A DNA stretch of 64,000 bases, taken from NCBI RefSeq assembly GCF_051195255.1, contig NZ_JBNJLK010000001.1, positions 124,001 to 188,000 of the forward strand, in the 5' to 3' direction. Source of the DNA: Falsirhodobacter sp051195255 (GTDB taxonomy: Bacteria > Pseudomonadota > Alphaproteobacteria > Rhodobacterales > Rhodobacteraceae). A program made the translations under genes and the position numbers. The notes under the pieces are model-generated. The model saw nothing but the letters and a program-made list of their open reading frames with translations, did no database searches and was not told the origin of the DNA. Every line of letters starts with the position of its first letter. The stretch's first letter is position 1. This document shows positions 17,847-27,067 of the stretch, piece by piece.

Positions 17847-19037
17847 ATGCGCCAGACGTGGAGATGGTTCGGACCGCACGACCTGACATCGGTCGACGAC
17901 ATGCGGCAGGCGGGGGTCGAAGGTGTCGTCAGCGCGCTGCACCACATCCCGACCGGCGCCGTCTGGACCGGCGAGGAGATCGCGAAACGTCAGGCGGCCC
18001 TTGCCCCGCACCTAGCGTGGGAGGTGGTGGAAAGCCTGCCCGTGTCCGAGGACATCAAGAAGCAGAAGGGCGACTGGCGCACCCACATCGCCAACTACAA
18101 GACCAGCCTTCAGAACCTTGCGGACAAGGGGCTGGAGACGATCTGCTACAACTTCATGCCGGTGCTGGACTGGACGCGCACCGATCTTGCCTTCCGCGTT
18201 CCGCATGGCGGCACCTGCATGCGGTTCGACCTGATCGACTTTGCCGCCTTCGACATCCACATCCTGCAACGCCCCGCTGCCGCGTCCGATTTCGGCCCTG
18301 ACGTGGCCACGCAGGCTGCCGAACGCTTTGCCGGCATGACGGAAGACCGCAAGCGCGAACTGGCCCGCAACGTGACCATGGGCCTGCCGGGATCGACGGA
18401 AAGCATGTCGATCCCCGACGTGCGCCGCCATCTGGCCGAATACGACAACCTCGACGCCGACCGCCTGCGCCGCCACTTCATCGACTTCCTTGAAGAGGTC
18501 GTGCCCACGGCCGAGCGCCTTGGCATGCGGCTCTGCTGTCATCCGGACGATCCGCCCTTCCCGCTTCTGGGCCTGCCGCGGATCATGTCCTCGGCCGCCG
18601 ATTACCGGGCCGTGCTGGACGCGGTGGACAGCCCCGCGAACGGGATGACGCTCTGCTCCGGCTCTCTTGGTGCGCGGCCGGACAACGACCTGCCCGCGAT
18701 CATGCGCGAATTCGCCCCCAAGGTGCACTTCCTGCACCTGCGCAACGTCACGCTGGAGGAACCGGGGATGCCCGCCTCCTTCCACGAGGCCGAGCATCTG
18801 GGCGGCGGCACCGACATGGTCGCCCTCATCGCCGAGGTGCTGCGCGAGGAAGCCCGCCGGAAGGCCGAAGGCCGCCGCGACCACCAGATCCCCATGCGGC
18901 CAGACCACGGTCAGGACATCATCGACGACCTGAACCGGAAGGGTCAGCCCGGCTATCCTACCATCGGGCGCCTGAAGGGGCTGGCCGAACTGCGCGGCAT
19001 CATGACCGCGCTGTCGCATCCGGCGGTGACCTTCTGA
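17847..19037 (+). CDS. uxuA: mannonate dehydratase
   Basis: 396-aa UxuA, which dehydrates D-mannonate to 2-keto-3-deoxy-D-gluconate (Mn/Fe-dependent TIM barrel). The start MRQTWRWFGPHDL is preceded by GGGGAGA; a longer frame from 17784 overlaps the promoter. Recognisable family segments are YNFMPVLDWTRTDLAF (about residue 101), RLCCHPDDPPFPLLGLPRI, LCSGSLGARPDNDL and the C-terminal MRPDHGQDI. The stop overlaps the uxuB start. Confidence 0.95.
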   Translation: MRQTWRWFGPHDLTSVDDMRQAGVEGVVSALHHIPTGAVWTGEEIAKRQAALAPHLAWEVVESLPVSEDIKKQKGDWRTHIANYKTSLQNLADKGLETICYNFMPVLDWTRTDLAFRVPHGGTCMRFDLIDFAAFDIHILQRPAAASDFGPDVATQAAERFAGMTEDRKRELARNVTMGLPGSTESMSIPDVRRHLAEYDNLDADRLRRHFIDFLEEVVPTAERLGMRLCCHPDDPPFPLLGLPRIMSSAADYRAVLDAVDSPANGMTLCSGSLGARPDNDLPAIMREFAPKVHFLHLRNVTLEEPGMPASFHEAEHLGGGTDMVALIAEVLREEARRKAEGRRDHQIPMRPDHGQDIIDDLNRKGQPGYPTIGRLKGLAELRGIMTALSHPAVTF

Positions 19038-20419
19038 TGCGGGTCCGGATGCCGCATTACGACCCGGTCGCACATGGCTGCGGGATCGTCCACATCGGGA
19101 CCGGCGCCTTCCACAAGGCGCATCAGGCCGTCTATACCGACACGGCGCTGGAACATGGCGGCGACTGGCGCATCACGGGCGTCAGCCTGCGCAGCGCGGA
19201 CGTCGCCCGGACGCTGAACCCGCAGAACGGGCGTTATCTCCTCCTCACGCGCGACGAGGAAGGCGACAGCGCCCGCCTGATCGCCAGCATCGACCGCGTG
19301 CTGGTGGCCCCCGACGACCCCGAAGCCGTGATCGCCGCCATCGCCGATCCCGCAACGCGCATCGTGACGATCACGGTGACGGAAAAGGGCTATGGGGTGG
19401 ACCGGGCGACGGGCGGGCTGGATCCGGCCCACCCCGCCATCGCGCAGGATCTGGCGGCAATGGTCCCGACCGGCCTGATCGGCTTTCTGGTCGCCGGGCT
19501 GGCGCGGCGCAAGACGCCGCTGACGATCCTCAGCTGCGACAACCTGCCCGAGAACGGGCACATCACCCGCAGGCTGGTCACCGAATTCGCCCGCCACCGC
19601 GATCCGGCGCTGGCGGACTGGATCACGAAAAACGTGCGCTTCCCGTCGTCGATGGTGGACCGGATCACCCCCGCCGCAACCGACAAGACGTTGGCCGATG
19701 CCGCCGCCCTGCTGGGTCATCCCGACGCCGCGGCCGTAGAGACGGAGCCCTTCACCCAATGGGTGATCGAGGACGACTTCGCCGCCGGTCGCCCCGCGTG
19801 GGACAAGGCGGGCGCGGTCTTCGTGGCGGACGTGGCGCCGTATGAGAAGATGAAGCTGCGCATGCTGAACGGTGCGCATTCACTGCTGGCTTATGCAGGC
19901 TTCATCGCCGGATACGACACGGTGGCCGAAGCCATGAAGGACGCGAACCTGCGCCGGATCGCGGAACGGCAGATGATCGCGGCAGCGGCGACGCTGCCCC
20001 CGGTGCCAGGGATCGATCTGGATGCCTACCGCGTGGAGTTGCTGGCCCGGTTCGCCAACAGTGCCATCGCCCACCGAACCTATCAGATCGCGATGGACGG
20101 CACGGAAAAGCTGCCACAGCGCATCATGGCCCCCATGGCCGAAAGCGACACCCCCGAAGCTTTCGCCTTCGCCCTCGCCGCATGGATGCGCTACTGCGTC
20201 GGCCGCACCGAAAGCGGAGAGACCTATGCCCTGAGGGACCCGCGTGAAGCACAGATCACGGCTGTCCTGGCCGGCGCGGAACAGGATGCCGCACGGATTC
20301 AGAAGGCGCTGTCGCCGCTTTTGCCGCCCCATGACGGCCGGATGGTCGCAGAGCCGCTGCGCCGGATGCTGAAGGATGGAATGGCTACCACGATTGCCGG
20401 CTATGGAGCGAACGCTTGA
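19037..20419 (+). CDS. uxuB: mannitol-dehydrogenase-family protein, probable D-mannonate oxidoreductase
   Basis: 460-aa polyol-specific long-chain dehydrogenase. The N-terminal Rossmann part has IVHIGTGAFHKAHQAVY, the catalytic lysine signature is KMKLRMLNGAHSLLAYAG (about residue 273) and a helical C-terminal domain follows. Coupling with uxuA (TGATG overlap) makes D-fructuronate to D-mannonate (NADH) the likely reaction; mannitol or arabinitol dehydrogenation is the family alternative. It is the last chromosomal gene before the left repeat of the putative island. Confidence 0.88.
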   Translation: MRVRMPHYDPVAHGCGIVHIGTGAFHKAHQAVYTDTALEHGGDWRITGVSLRSADVARTLNPQNGRYLLLTRDEEGDSARLIASIDRVLVAPDDPEAVIAAIADPATRIVTITVTEKGYGVDRATGGLDPAHPAIAQDLAAMVPTGLIGFLVAGLARRKTPLTILSCDNLPENGHITRRLVTEFARHRDPALADWITKNVRFPSSMVDRITPAATDKTLADAAALLGHPDAAAVETEPFTQWVIEDDFAAGRPAWDKAGAVFVADVAPYEKMKLRMLNGAHSLLAYAGFIAGYDTVAEAMKDANLRRIAERQMIAAAATLPPVPGIDLDAYRVELLARFANSAIAHRTYQIAMDGTEKLPQRIMAPMAESDTPEAFAFALAAWMRYCVGRTESGETYALRDPREAQITAVLAGAEQDAARIQKALSPLLPPHDGRMVAEPLRRMLKDGMATTIAGYGANA

Positions 20420-20511
20420 GAGACCCGGTAAGCGTTTCAACGCAGCACATCCACATGTGCTGCGACGAAAGTCCTTGCAATCTAGGGGTCTTGCTCAACC
20501 TTGCTAGCTTA

Positions 20512-20540
20512 GGGAAAGGTGAGAGGCTGGACAGCGACCC
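20512..20540 (+). repeat. left attachment-site repeat (attL)
   Basis: 29 nt identical to 45350-45378, same orientation, beginning GGGAAAGGTGAGAGG and ending GACAGCGACCC. Here it is not followed by the rest of the SRP RNA, so it is a duplicated 3' fragment. It lies 92 nt beyond the uxuB stop. Confidence 0.8.
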
Positions 20541-20654
20541 CTTCTATTATAAACCAATAACTTACACTGGTGTTTGTAACGATGTAACGGCTGTCGAGAT
20601 GGAACAGTTTTTGAGCCGGCGACTTTTTCTGAACATCAGCACCCTTGACGGCAT

Positions 20655-21499
20655 TCAGCGTTCTCCAGGCGCCAACCGGGAACTTGTCCGGATGCCAGCC
20701 ACCCTGCGATACTCGCGTGGGGTCATTCCGGTTTCCTTCAGAAACATCCGATTGAAGTTGGACAGGTTGGTGTATCCGGCTTCAAAACATACCTCCGCAT
20801 CCTTGTTTCTGCCAGTAAAGACCGTGCGCGGGAAATGCGAACCTCCCTTTGATAGCTTGAAAAGGTCATCCCCGTGAGCGCCTTGAAGCTGCGGGAGAAG
20901 GTTGAGGCATCGGCTCCCACGCGGTGGGCCGCTTCAGCCATGGTGATTGCGGGCGTTGATTGAAGAAGCTGCATCGCGTCGTTGACCCTCGCACGCGGGC
21001 CTTTCACTGAAGGGGTGTAGCTGGAAACGAAGCCGGGGCTCGCCAGCAGGCGGGCATTAGCTGACGTCGCGAACCCGCTGAGGATCTCCACAAAGAGCCC
21101 CAAGCCCTGCCCTGGTGGCGCCTGTTCAAGCGCCACCACGAGGGCTCCTATCTCAGCTGCCTCGTGCCCGGAAAGCTCAATACCCCGTTCGGACAGCGGC
21201 GCGAGAAGATGGAGCACCTGCAACTCCGCCAGCCCCTGCCGCATGAGGTTTTGCGCATCGAATTGAAGCACGTAGTCCCGCCCCGGAGCGGTCAGCCCGG
21301 GAGACACCCAGTTGTGCGGGAGGTTGCTGCCGCACATGGTGACATGGCCAGGTTCGAACGGTCCGATATAATCCCCGACATAGGCAAAGCCTCTCGCGTC
21401 GGGAATGAAATGGATTTCCCATTCGGGATGATAGTTCCAGGTGCAGAGGGGATGCGGGTAATCGTCCCGCCGGACAAGATACGAGCGATCCGGAGGCAT
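20655..21499 (-). pseudogene. AraC-family regulator, frameshifted near its C-terminus
   Basis: Frame starting at MPPDRSYLVRRDDYPHPLC (21499; in-frame upstream ATGs reach 21646) with a cupin-like sensor domain (WNYHPEWEIHFI, GHVTMCGSNLPHNW) and a first HTH (MAEAAHRVGADASTFSRSFK). After LLAET near 20803 the frame shifts to a nonsense tail ending at 20738. The missing second HTH continues in another frame (DAEVCFEAGYTNLSNFNRMF, then LKETGMTPREYRR) to a stop at 20655. One base gained or lost explains this. It faces the ABC sugar transporter and probably once regulated it. A sequencing error cannot be excluded. Confidence 0.78.
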
Positions 21500-21768
21500 G
21501 CGGATGTTTTCGCGTGTGGCTTGGGTGGGACGAAGCGGCGTCGGCCATTCCAGCCTGTCCGTCTTCGGCACCCTTTCCTTTGCCCTGCCCCCGGCGCGCG
21601 TATCCCCTTCCGACAATGCTCCGCGCATGCGCGACCGCCATTTCACTTCGATTACTGCCGAATAAGTATCACTTTTTCATGTCTCTGCAGCTAGTGACAG
21701 CTTTGGAAGTGGGTCAATCTCAATGTTCACATTCGGGAGAGGTCCCGGGCTCTTGGGAGGAGATCATT

Positions 21769-23016
21769 GTGAAGCTGACAATCGTGACCGCCAGTGTTCT
21801 GGCGGCCCTGCTGGGCACTGCCGCCTGGGCCGCGCCGGTGTGCAATGACGATCTGCGCGTGCTGGCGCAGCCGCGGGACGGCCTAACGCTTCTGGAGGAG
21901 TATGTCGACGAGTTCGAGGAGCTTTCGGGAGCCGGATTCGAGATCGACTACCTGAACGAGAACGACCGCCGCACGAAGTCGCAGGCGGACGCGTCCACGG
22001 TCGGAAGCTACAACGTCTATTACGTCGATGAGGCGAACCTGCCCCTGTTTGCTTCCTCGGACTGGATCGTGCCATTGGATGGCTTCTATCCGGCTGAATA
22101 CGATTACGATGATTTCGACGCCGGCATGCGCAGTGCCGCGACCTATGACGGCAAGCAGTGGTTCGCACCCATCCAAGGCGGCGGCGATCTGATGGTGTAT
22201 CGCACGGATCTTCTGGAAAAAGCCGGGATCGAGCCGCCGAAGACATGGGAAGACTACAAGGGGGCCGTGGCCGCGCTTCATGATCCGGACAACGGTGTCT
22301 ACGGCGTCGCGTTGCGTGGCCAGCGCGGGTCGGGCGCCAACGTCTGGCGCTGGCTGCCCCTCTTCGCTGCCAAGGGCGGCAAGTGGGTCGATGAGGCCGG
22401 GAACTTCACGTTCAACTCAGACGCGGCCGTTCAGGCCACCGAGGAATACCTCGATCTGTTCCAGTATTCCGCACCGGGCACGCAAACGGGTTCATTCGAT
22501 GAATCGACCGGCGCGTTCCGATCCGGCAAGGTCGCGCTGCTGATCGAATCGGCACCGCTTGGGGCGATGTCCAAGGACCCGTCGCAAAGCCAGGTCGTGG
22601 ACACTGTGGCCTTCGCTCCCCCGCCCGAGCCGCTTCCGGGTGCGGGCTACGCCCATGGTTTCGCCATCGCCTCGCGTGCCAATGCGAACGACGAAGACAA
22701 GGCCTGTGCCGGCCTGTTCGTGGCGTGGGCGACGTCCAAGGAGCAGGAGGCGCGCCGTCTGGCCGAAGGCCAGCCCGGCGAGCTGACGCGCAAGAGCACG
22801 TTCGAGAGCCAGGAATACGTCGACACCTTCGGGGAGAACCTTTCCCAGGCGATGGCCGCCACTGGCGCCAAGACGGAGGTGCTCTTCTGGCAAGACCCGC
22901 GTTGGCAGGAACTGGGCAACGCCTGGGGTATCAAGCTGGAAGAGCTGATCACCGGCTCGCGCACCGATGTGAAGGGCGCCTTGGATGAGCTGGAAGCCTT
23001 CGCAAAGCAACTCTGA
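21769..23016 (+). CDS. ABC transporter sugar/polyol substrate-binding protein
   Basis: 415-aa family 1 solute-binding protein. The start is the GTG at 21769, placed 7 nt after GGAGGAG, giving a signal peptide (VKLTIVTASVLAALLGTAAWA) cleaved before APVC. Core features include VYYVDEANLPLFASSDWIVP, GGDLMVYRTDLLEKAGIEPP and a C-terminal lobe. The long frame running upstream to 21514 overlaps the regulator and is not used. The ligand is probably a polyol or sugar, suggested by the polyol-dehydrogenase stub further down the operon (inference). Confidence 0.9.
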   Translation: MKLTIVTASVLAALLGTAAWAAPVCNDDLRVLAQPRDGLTLLEEYVDEFEELSGAGFEIDYLNENDRRTKSQADASTVGSYNVYYVDEANLPLFASSDWIVPLDGFYPAEYDYDDFDAGMRSAATYDGKQWFAPIQGGGDLMVYRTDLLEKAGIEPPKTWEDYKGAVAALHDPDNGVYGVALRGQRGSGANVWRWLPLFAAKGGKWVDEAGNFTFNSDAAVQATEEYLDLFQYSAPGTQTGSFDESTGAFRSGKVALLIESAPLGAMSKDPSQSQVVDTVAFAPPPEPLPGAGYAHGFAIASRANANDEDKACAGLFVAWATSKEQEARRLAEGQPGELTRKSTFESQEYVDTFGENLSQAMAATGAKTEVLFWQDPRWQELGNAWGIKLEELITGSRTDVKGALDELEAFAKQL

Positions 23017-23088
23017 GACCTGAATACAGCCGGATGCGCTCTCTGCGCCTCCGGCTTCTTTCTCGATTCTTGCCAGACGGGTGCACAG

Positions 23089-23952
23089 ATGCGGACGGGG
23101 CGATCACTTCCCTATGTCTTTCTTGGCCCGGCTCTGGCGGTGATGGTCATCCTCGCCGCCGTGCCGACGCTTTTTGCCATCAACATATCGCTTCAGAACC
23201 GGACGCTCAGCACACCCGCGGCCGACTATGTGTGGTTTGCCAACTATTTTCGGCTGTTCGGGGATGAGCGTTTCCTCAACGCGCTCTGGGTGTCCTTGAA
23301 GTGGGAGTTGCTGACCGTGTCGGCCACGATGGCGGTCGGCATCGGCCTTGCCATCGCCATGTTCGAAGCCGCGAGCCCGCGGTGGCGTGCGATCCTGACC
23401 ATCCTGTTCATGATCCCGGTTCTTCTGCCCCGCGTGTGCGCCGCCTTCGTCTGGAAGTTCTCGTTCCACCCACTTTACGGTGCAGTGACTTGGCCCGTGC
23501 GTGCCATCACGGGTGAAACGCCGGACATTCTGGCATCCCCCGCAGGCGCGATGCTGGCGGTGGCGTTCGTCGATGTCTGGCAATGGGGGCCGCTGTTCGC
23601 CGTCATCATCTTGAAGCTGCTGGAAGCCCTGCCCCCGCAACCGATTGAGGCCGCGCGCATCGACAAGGCAAAGGGTTGGGAGATCCACCGTTACATCACC
23701 CTGCCGATGCTGAAGCTGCCGCTGATCTCCCTGCTTCTCGTGAAAGCGATCGAATCGCTGCGCTCCTTTGACCTTGTCTACGTGATGACGCGCGGCGGGC
23801 CGGGCGTCTCGACCGAAACGCTGGACATGTATGCCTATTCCCAGGGCTTCATCGAGGCGGGCAACATCTCCTATGCGTCCTCCATGGCGGTGATCATGAT
23901 GGTGCTGACGGTGGTTCTGTTCACGGCCATCTGGAAAAGGTTGAACCGATGA
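23089..23952 (+). CDS. ABC sugar transporter permease (MalF/UgpA type)
   Basis: 287-aa inner-membrane permease with six predicted helices. The ATPase-contact EAA loop is EAARIDKAKGWEIHRYITLP (about residues 187-206). It begins with RSLPYVFLGPALAVMVILAA. It follows the binding protein by 72 nt and overlaps the next permease by 4 bp. Confidence 0.92.
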   Translation: MRTGRSLPYVFLGPALAVMVILAAVPTLFAINISLQNRTLSTPAADYVWFANYFRLFGDERFLNALWVSLKWELLTVSATMAVGIGLAIAMFEAASPRWRAILTILFMIPVLLPRVCAAFVWKFSFHPLYGAVTWPVRAITGETPDILASPAGAMLAVAFVDVWQWGPLFAVIILKLLEALPPQPIEAARIDKAKGWEIHRYITLPMLKLPLISLLLVKAIESLRSFDLVYVMTRGGPGVSTETLDMYAYSQGFIEAGNISYASSMAVIMMVLTVVLFTAIWKRLNR

Positions 23953-24767
23953 AGATGTCCACCCTTCTTCTGCGCGCCCTGCTGGTCCTTGCCTCGCTGA
24001 TCGTGGTGTTGCCACTTGTCTGGACGCTTCTGAACGCGTTCAAGACCAATGCCGACCTGCTGGTCAGCACGCCCAAGTTGTGGTTCACGCCTGTCTGGGA
24101 CAACATGGACTATGTGTTGAACCGCCGGTCGGTGTCACGGGCGCTCATCAACTCGCTGGTGATCTGTTCGTCCGCCGTGGGCCTCGGGGCGCTGCTGGGG
24201 GTGCCCGCCGCCTATATGATCGCGCGCCACAAGAACCGTGTAACGCGCGAAACGCAGTTCTTCGCATTGTCGCTCCGCTTCCTGCCACCCGTTGCCGTGG
24301 CCATTCCCATGATGGTGATCTGGCTCAGCCTCGGGCTCTACGACAGCCGAACCGCCCTGATCGTGACCTACATGACGATCACTGTGTCGATCACCATCTG
24401 GCTGTCGATCCCCGCCTTCGAACGCGTGCCCATTTCGGTCGAGGAGGCGGCACGGGTGGACCAGCTTGGCCCCTATGCTACCTTTTTCCGAATCGCGCTT
24501 CCGATCGCGCGGCTGCAGATCCTGTCGGCGATCGCATTTTCGTTCATCCTCGTGTGGAACGAGTTCCTGCTGGCGATGATGCTGACCACCTCGAAGGCCA
24601 GGACGCTGCCGATCATCGCCTCCGAGATGTCCCAGCTTGGCATGAACGTGCCTTGGGGCATCCTGAACGCGGCCGTGGTGCTGTTGTCGCTGCCGCCGCT
24701 CATCCTGCTCGCGCTGATCGGCGCCGGTTTGAACTCCGCCTTTTCCAAGAAAACCACCCGGGACTGA
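23949..24767 (+). CDS. ABC sugar transporter permease (MalG/UgpE type)
   Basis: 272-aa second permease. The N-terminal LLVLASLIVVLPLVWTLLNA helix, KTNADLL segment and an EAA loop (VEEAARVDQLGPYATFFRIA) mark the MalG group. It pairs with the preceding permease to form the membrane channel. Immediately downstream is a truncated dehydrogenase stub rather than a complete enzyme gene. Confidence 0.92.
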   Translation: MKMSTLLLRALLVLASLIVVLPLVWTLLNAFKTNADLLVSTPKLWFTPVWDNMDYVLNRRSVSRALINSLVICSSAVGLGALLGVPAAYMIARHKNRVTRETQFFALSLRFLPPVAVAIPMMVIWLSLGLYDSRTALIVTYMTITVSITIWLSIPAFERVPISVEEAARVDQLGPYATFFRIALPIARLQILSAIAFSFILVWNEFLLAMMLTTSKARTLPIIASEMSQLGMNVPWGILNAAVVLLSLPPLILLALIGAGLNSAFSKKTTRD

Positions 24768-24770
24768 CCC

Positions 24771-24848
24771 ATGAAAGCTTCCGTTCTTGAACGTGTCGGC
24801 GAGGCGCGCCTTCGCACCATCCTTTCCAAAGCAAGCGAGGTCCGGTGA
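24771..24848 (+). pseudogene. 25-codon stub of a polyol (sorbitol/xylitol-type) zinc dehydrogenase
   Basis: ATG at 24771 encodes MKASVLERVGEARLRTI followed by a few residues and TGA at 24846-24848. The first 17 residues match the usual beginning of NAD-dependent sorbitol/xylitol-type zinc dehydrogenases, but the remaining 320 or so residues are absent and the reading frame runs straight into the ATPase gene. It looks like an internal deletion of a dehydrogenase once encoded between permease and ATPase. Recognition is from memory of the family N-terminus. Confidence 0.6.
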
Positions 24849-25900
24849 TGGCGACCGTCGAATGCCGCGATCTGTGCAAATCTTACGGGTCCCAGGAAGT
24901 CATCCGCAACTTCAACCTTTCAGTGGCGGATCATGAATTCGTGGTGTTTCTCGGGCCGTCGGGCTGCGGAAAGTCGACCATTCTGCGGATGATCGCGGGG
25001 CTGGAGGAGATCTCGGCGGGCAAGCTGATGATCGGGGGGACCTGCGTGAACGACCGCGATCCTGGTGACCGCGGCATCGCGATGGTGTTTCAGAACTACG
25101 CGCTCTATCCGCACATGACGGTGCGCGAAAACATCACTTTCGCGTTGGAACGTGCTGGCGTGAAGAAACCCGACATTGATACCCGCCTGTCCCCTGTGGT
25201 GGACTCGCTGGGGCTTGATGTCCATCTGAACCGCAAGCCCACGGAACTGTCCGGCGGGCAGCAGCAGCGCGTCGCCATCGCGCGCGCGATGATCAAGACC
25301 CCGGACGTCTTTCTGTTCGACGAACCTCTCTCCAACCTCGACGCGAAGCTTCGCGGCCATCTGCGGGTTGAGATCGCCAAGCTGCACCGGAGCCTGAGAT
25401 CCACCTCGATCTATGTCACCCATGACCAGTTGGAGGCGATGACCCTGGCCGATCGTATCGTGCTGATGAACAAGGGCCAGATCGAACAGATGGGAACGCC
25501 CGAAGAGATTTATTCGCGTCCTGCCACCCTGTTCGCCGCGGGATTCATCGGCACGCCCAACATGAACTTCTTCGAACTGGAGGCAAGCGAGGGTCGGCTG
25601 CGTGATGGGGCACTGGACCTGCCGGCGCCCGCCGCTGTGCCGAGCGGCAAGGTCACGCTGGGTGTTCGCCCGGGCGCGGTGCATCTGGTGCCCGAGGGCA
25701 CGCCCGACGCCATTCCCGCCATGGTCGAGCGTGATGAATTTCATGGGGAAAGCCGCCTCATTTCGCTCAGGAGCGGCGCGCACCTCTTCACGTCGGCCGT
25801 TCCGGCCACGACCCAAATACATGAAGGCGAATCGGTCTGGGCACGCTTCGACGCCTCTGCGTTGCACTTCTTTGATACCGAACGCGGCCACCGTTTATAA
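24848..25900 (+). CDS. ABC transporter ATP-binding protein (UgpC/MsmK/SmoK type)
   Basis: 350-aa ATPase. Walker A GPSGCGKST is near residue 36, Q-loop FQNYALYPHM, signature LSGGQQQR, Walker B VFLFDEPLSNLD and H-loop VTHDQLEAM, followed by a C-terminal regulatory OB (TOBE) domain. The ATG at 24848 is preferred; a GTG one codon upstream is possible. It is the energising subunit of the preceding permease pair and ends the operon. Confidence 0.93.
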   Translation: MATVECRDLCKSYGSQEVIRNFNLSVADHEFVVFLGPSGCGKSTILRMIAGLEEISAGKLMIGGTCVNDRDPGDRGIAMVFQNYALYPHMTVRENITFALERAGVKKPDIDTRLSPVVDSLGLDVHLNRKPTELSGGQQQRVAIARAMIKTPDVFLFDEPLSNLDAKLRGHLRVEIAKLHRSLRSTSIYVTHDQLEAMTLADRIVLMNKGQIEQMGTPEEIYSRPATLFAAGFIGTPNMNFFELEASEGRLRDGALDLPAPAAVPSGKVTLGVRPGAVHLVPEGTPDAIPAMVERDEFHGESRLISLRSGAHLFTSAVPATTQIHEGESVWARFDASALHFFDTERGHRL

Positions 25901-26639
25901 AGACAGGCCGCGGCTGAAGGCCAGATAATCAGGCCAGGCACTGACAAGGGACAAGGCTCAGGTCGTTGCGTTCAAAGCGGCGGCAGAGGCCGCGTGGCGT
26001 GCCACCCATTGACGTCAACTCTGTGCAGAAGCGTTTCGTATCGACCGGCTTCTGCAGGCACTAAAACGCTTGGAGACACCCAGCGTCTACCCCTCGGCAT
26101 GCACCTTGCAGCCACTTCTGCTCGACATCCAAGACCTCGACGAACTCCTGCTGCGGAGGCTCCCGGCCGCTGTCTTGGGCGCAGAAAAGGTTGTGCAGCT
26201 TTCACCAATCCGTGCCTTTGCACGCCAGCGTCAGCCCGTATGCTCCCTAGCGATCTGGTTCAGTTTCGTGGGGGCCACAGTCGGAACTTGGGACTCAAAG
26301 CGTAGGCACGGTGTAGCATCCATGCTGGCACAGATGCCGGAAGGGGCATCGCAGGGCGGGTTCAGCAGAATCTTATTGCGATCAGCCGGACACCAGAAGC
26401 GGCGATTAATGTTCTCGTAGTAAACTTCTGCCACCAAGCTGAAGGATCCTGGAATGCAGCTTGCGCGCCAGCGGCGTTCCGGGTCCTGCCATAACGCGGC
26501 CGAAGGTCGGTTCTGGCGACCATGCCGGAGCAGGCCTGCGAGGGCGTCAATCGGCCGGTCGGAAGCTGGGAAAGCGGTCATCATTGTGAAAGCGACTGTC
26601 CTGCGAAGCTTCACTGCACCCCCTATCAAACGTTTGCCG
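25901..26639. other. 740-nt stretch without a recognisable gene
   Basis: Several short frames occur on both strands (for example 25972-26223 and 26231-26704 on the minus strand, 26070-26420 on the plus strand), but none shows a familiar motif, ribosome-binding site or conserved start. Base composition is less GC-biased than in flanking genes. It is probably decayed island DNA between two cargo modules. Confidence 0.5.
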
Positions 26640-26664
26640 GGAACAGCCGGCGCTGGTTCCTGTT
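26640..26664 (+). promoter_or_regulatory. possible general-stress (EcfG-type) promoter
   Basis: GGAAC (26640-26644), 16-nt spacer, TGTT (26661-26664), about 28 nt before the NTF2-like start. Alphaproteobacterial EcfG promoters are GGAAC-N16/17-CGTT, so the -10 has one mismatch. The downstream genes are of kinds often in that regulon. Weak evidence. Confidence 0.3.
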
Positions 26665-26691
26665 GACCTGCTGCACAGGTAGGAGAACGAT

Positions 26692-27042
26692 ATGGACGAC
26701 ACACGGGTTTGGGCTTTCGAACGAGGCCTGTGGCAGGCGACCGACGAGCGGTATCACGAGCGGGTCGATCCCGAATGCATCATGGCCCTGAGTCATGAGC
26801 CATATCTGGCCAGCGGCGAGGACGCGATCTCCGCTGTCAGCGGCACCCCGGAATGGGATGAGGTCGAATTCTCGGACGACACGATCTCCCGCCCCCAGGA
26901 AGGTCTGATCGTGGTCGGTTATCGGGTCAGGGCCGCCAAGGGCGACAACATCTTTACAGCGGCCTGCACCTCCGTCTATCGCCGTCGCGCGCACGAGGAC
27001 TGGACGGTGGTGCAGCACGCTCAGGTCGCCCTCGGGAACTGA
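26692..27042 (+). CDS. NTF2-like (SnoaL/DUF4440-type) small protein
   Basis: 116-aa protein with the cone-fold pattern of NTF2-like proteins: an N-terminal helix (ERGLWQATDERYHERV), PYLASGEDAISAV, and C-terminal strands VVGYRVRAAKGDNIFTAACTSVYRRR ending DWTVVQHAQ, reported here in short pieces. A ribosome-binding AGGAGA precedes the ATG. Family members range from enzymes to ligand-binding proteins; no catalytic residues can be assigned. It lies 25 nt before an SDR gene. Confidence 0.7.
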   Translation: MDDTRVWAFERGLWQATDERYHERVDPECIMALSHEPYLASGEDAISAVSGTPEWDEVEFSDDTISRPQEGLIVVGYRVRAAKGDNIFTAACTSVYRRRAHEDWTVVQHAQVALGN

Positions 27043-27067
27043 CCCGCTTTCCCGACAAGGATATGGA

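Noticed and set aside
20420..20511. Second SRP RNA or tRNA at the left repeat
   Set aside because: The conserved SRP core is absent; only the 29-nt 3' fragment is duplicated.
20416..20877. Plus-strand frame of 153 codons across the left repeat
   Set aside because: No motif or ribosome-binding site; it covers the attachment repeat and the 3' end of the frameshifted AraC gene read backwards.
21514..21768. N-terminal extension of the sugar-binding protein
   Set aside because: It would bury the signal peptide and overlap the divergent regulator's start; GTG 21769 has an excellent ribosome-binding site.
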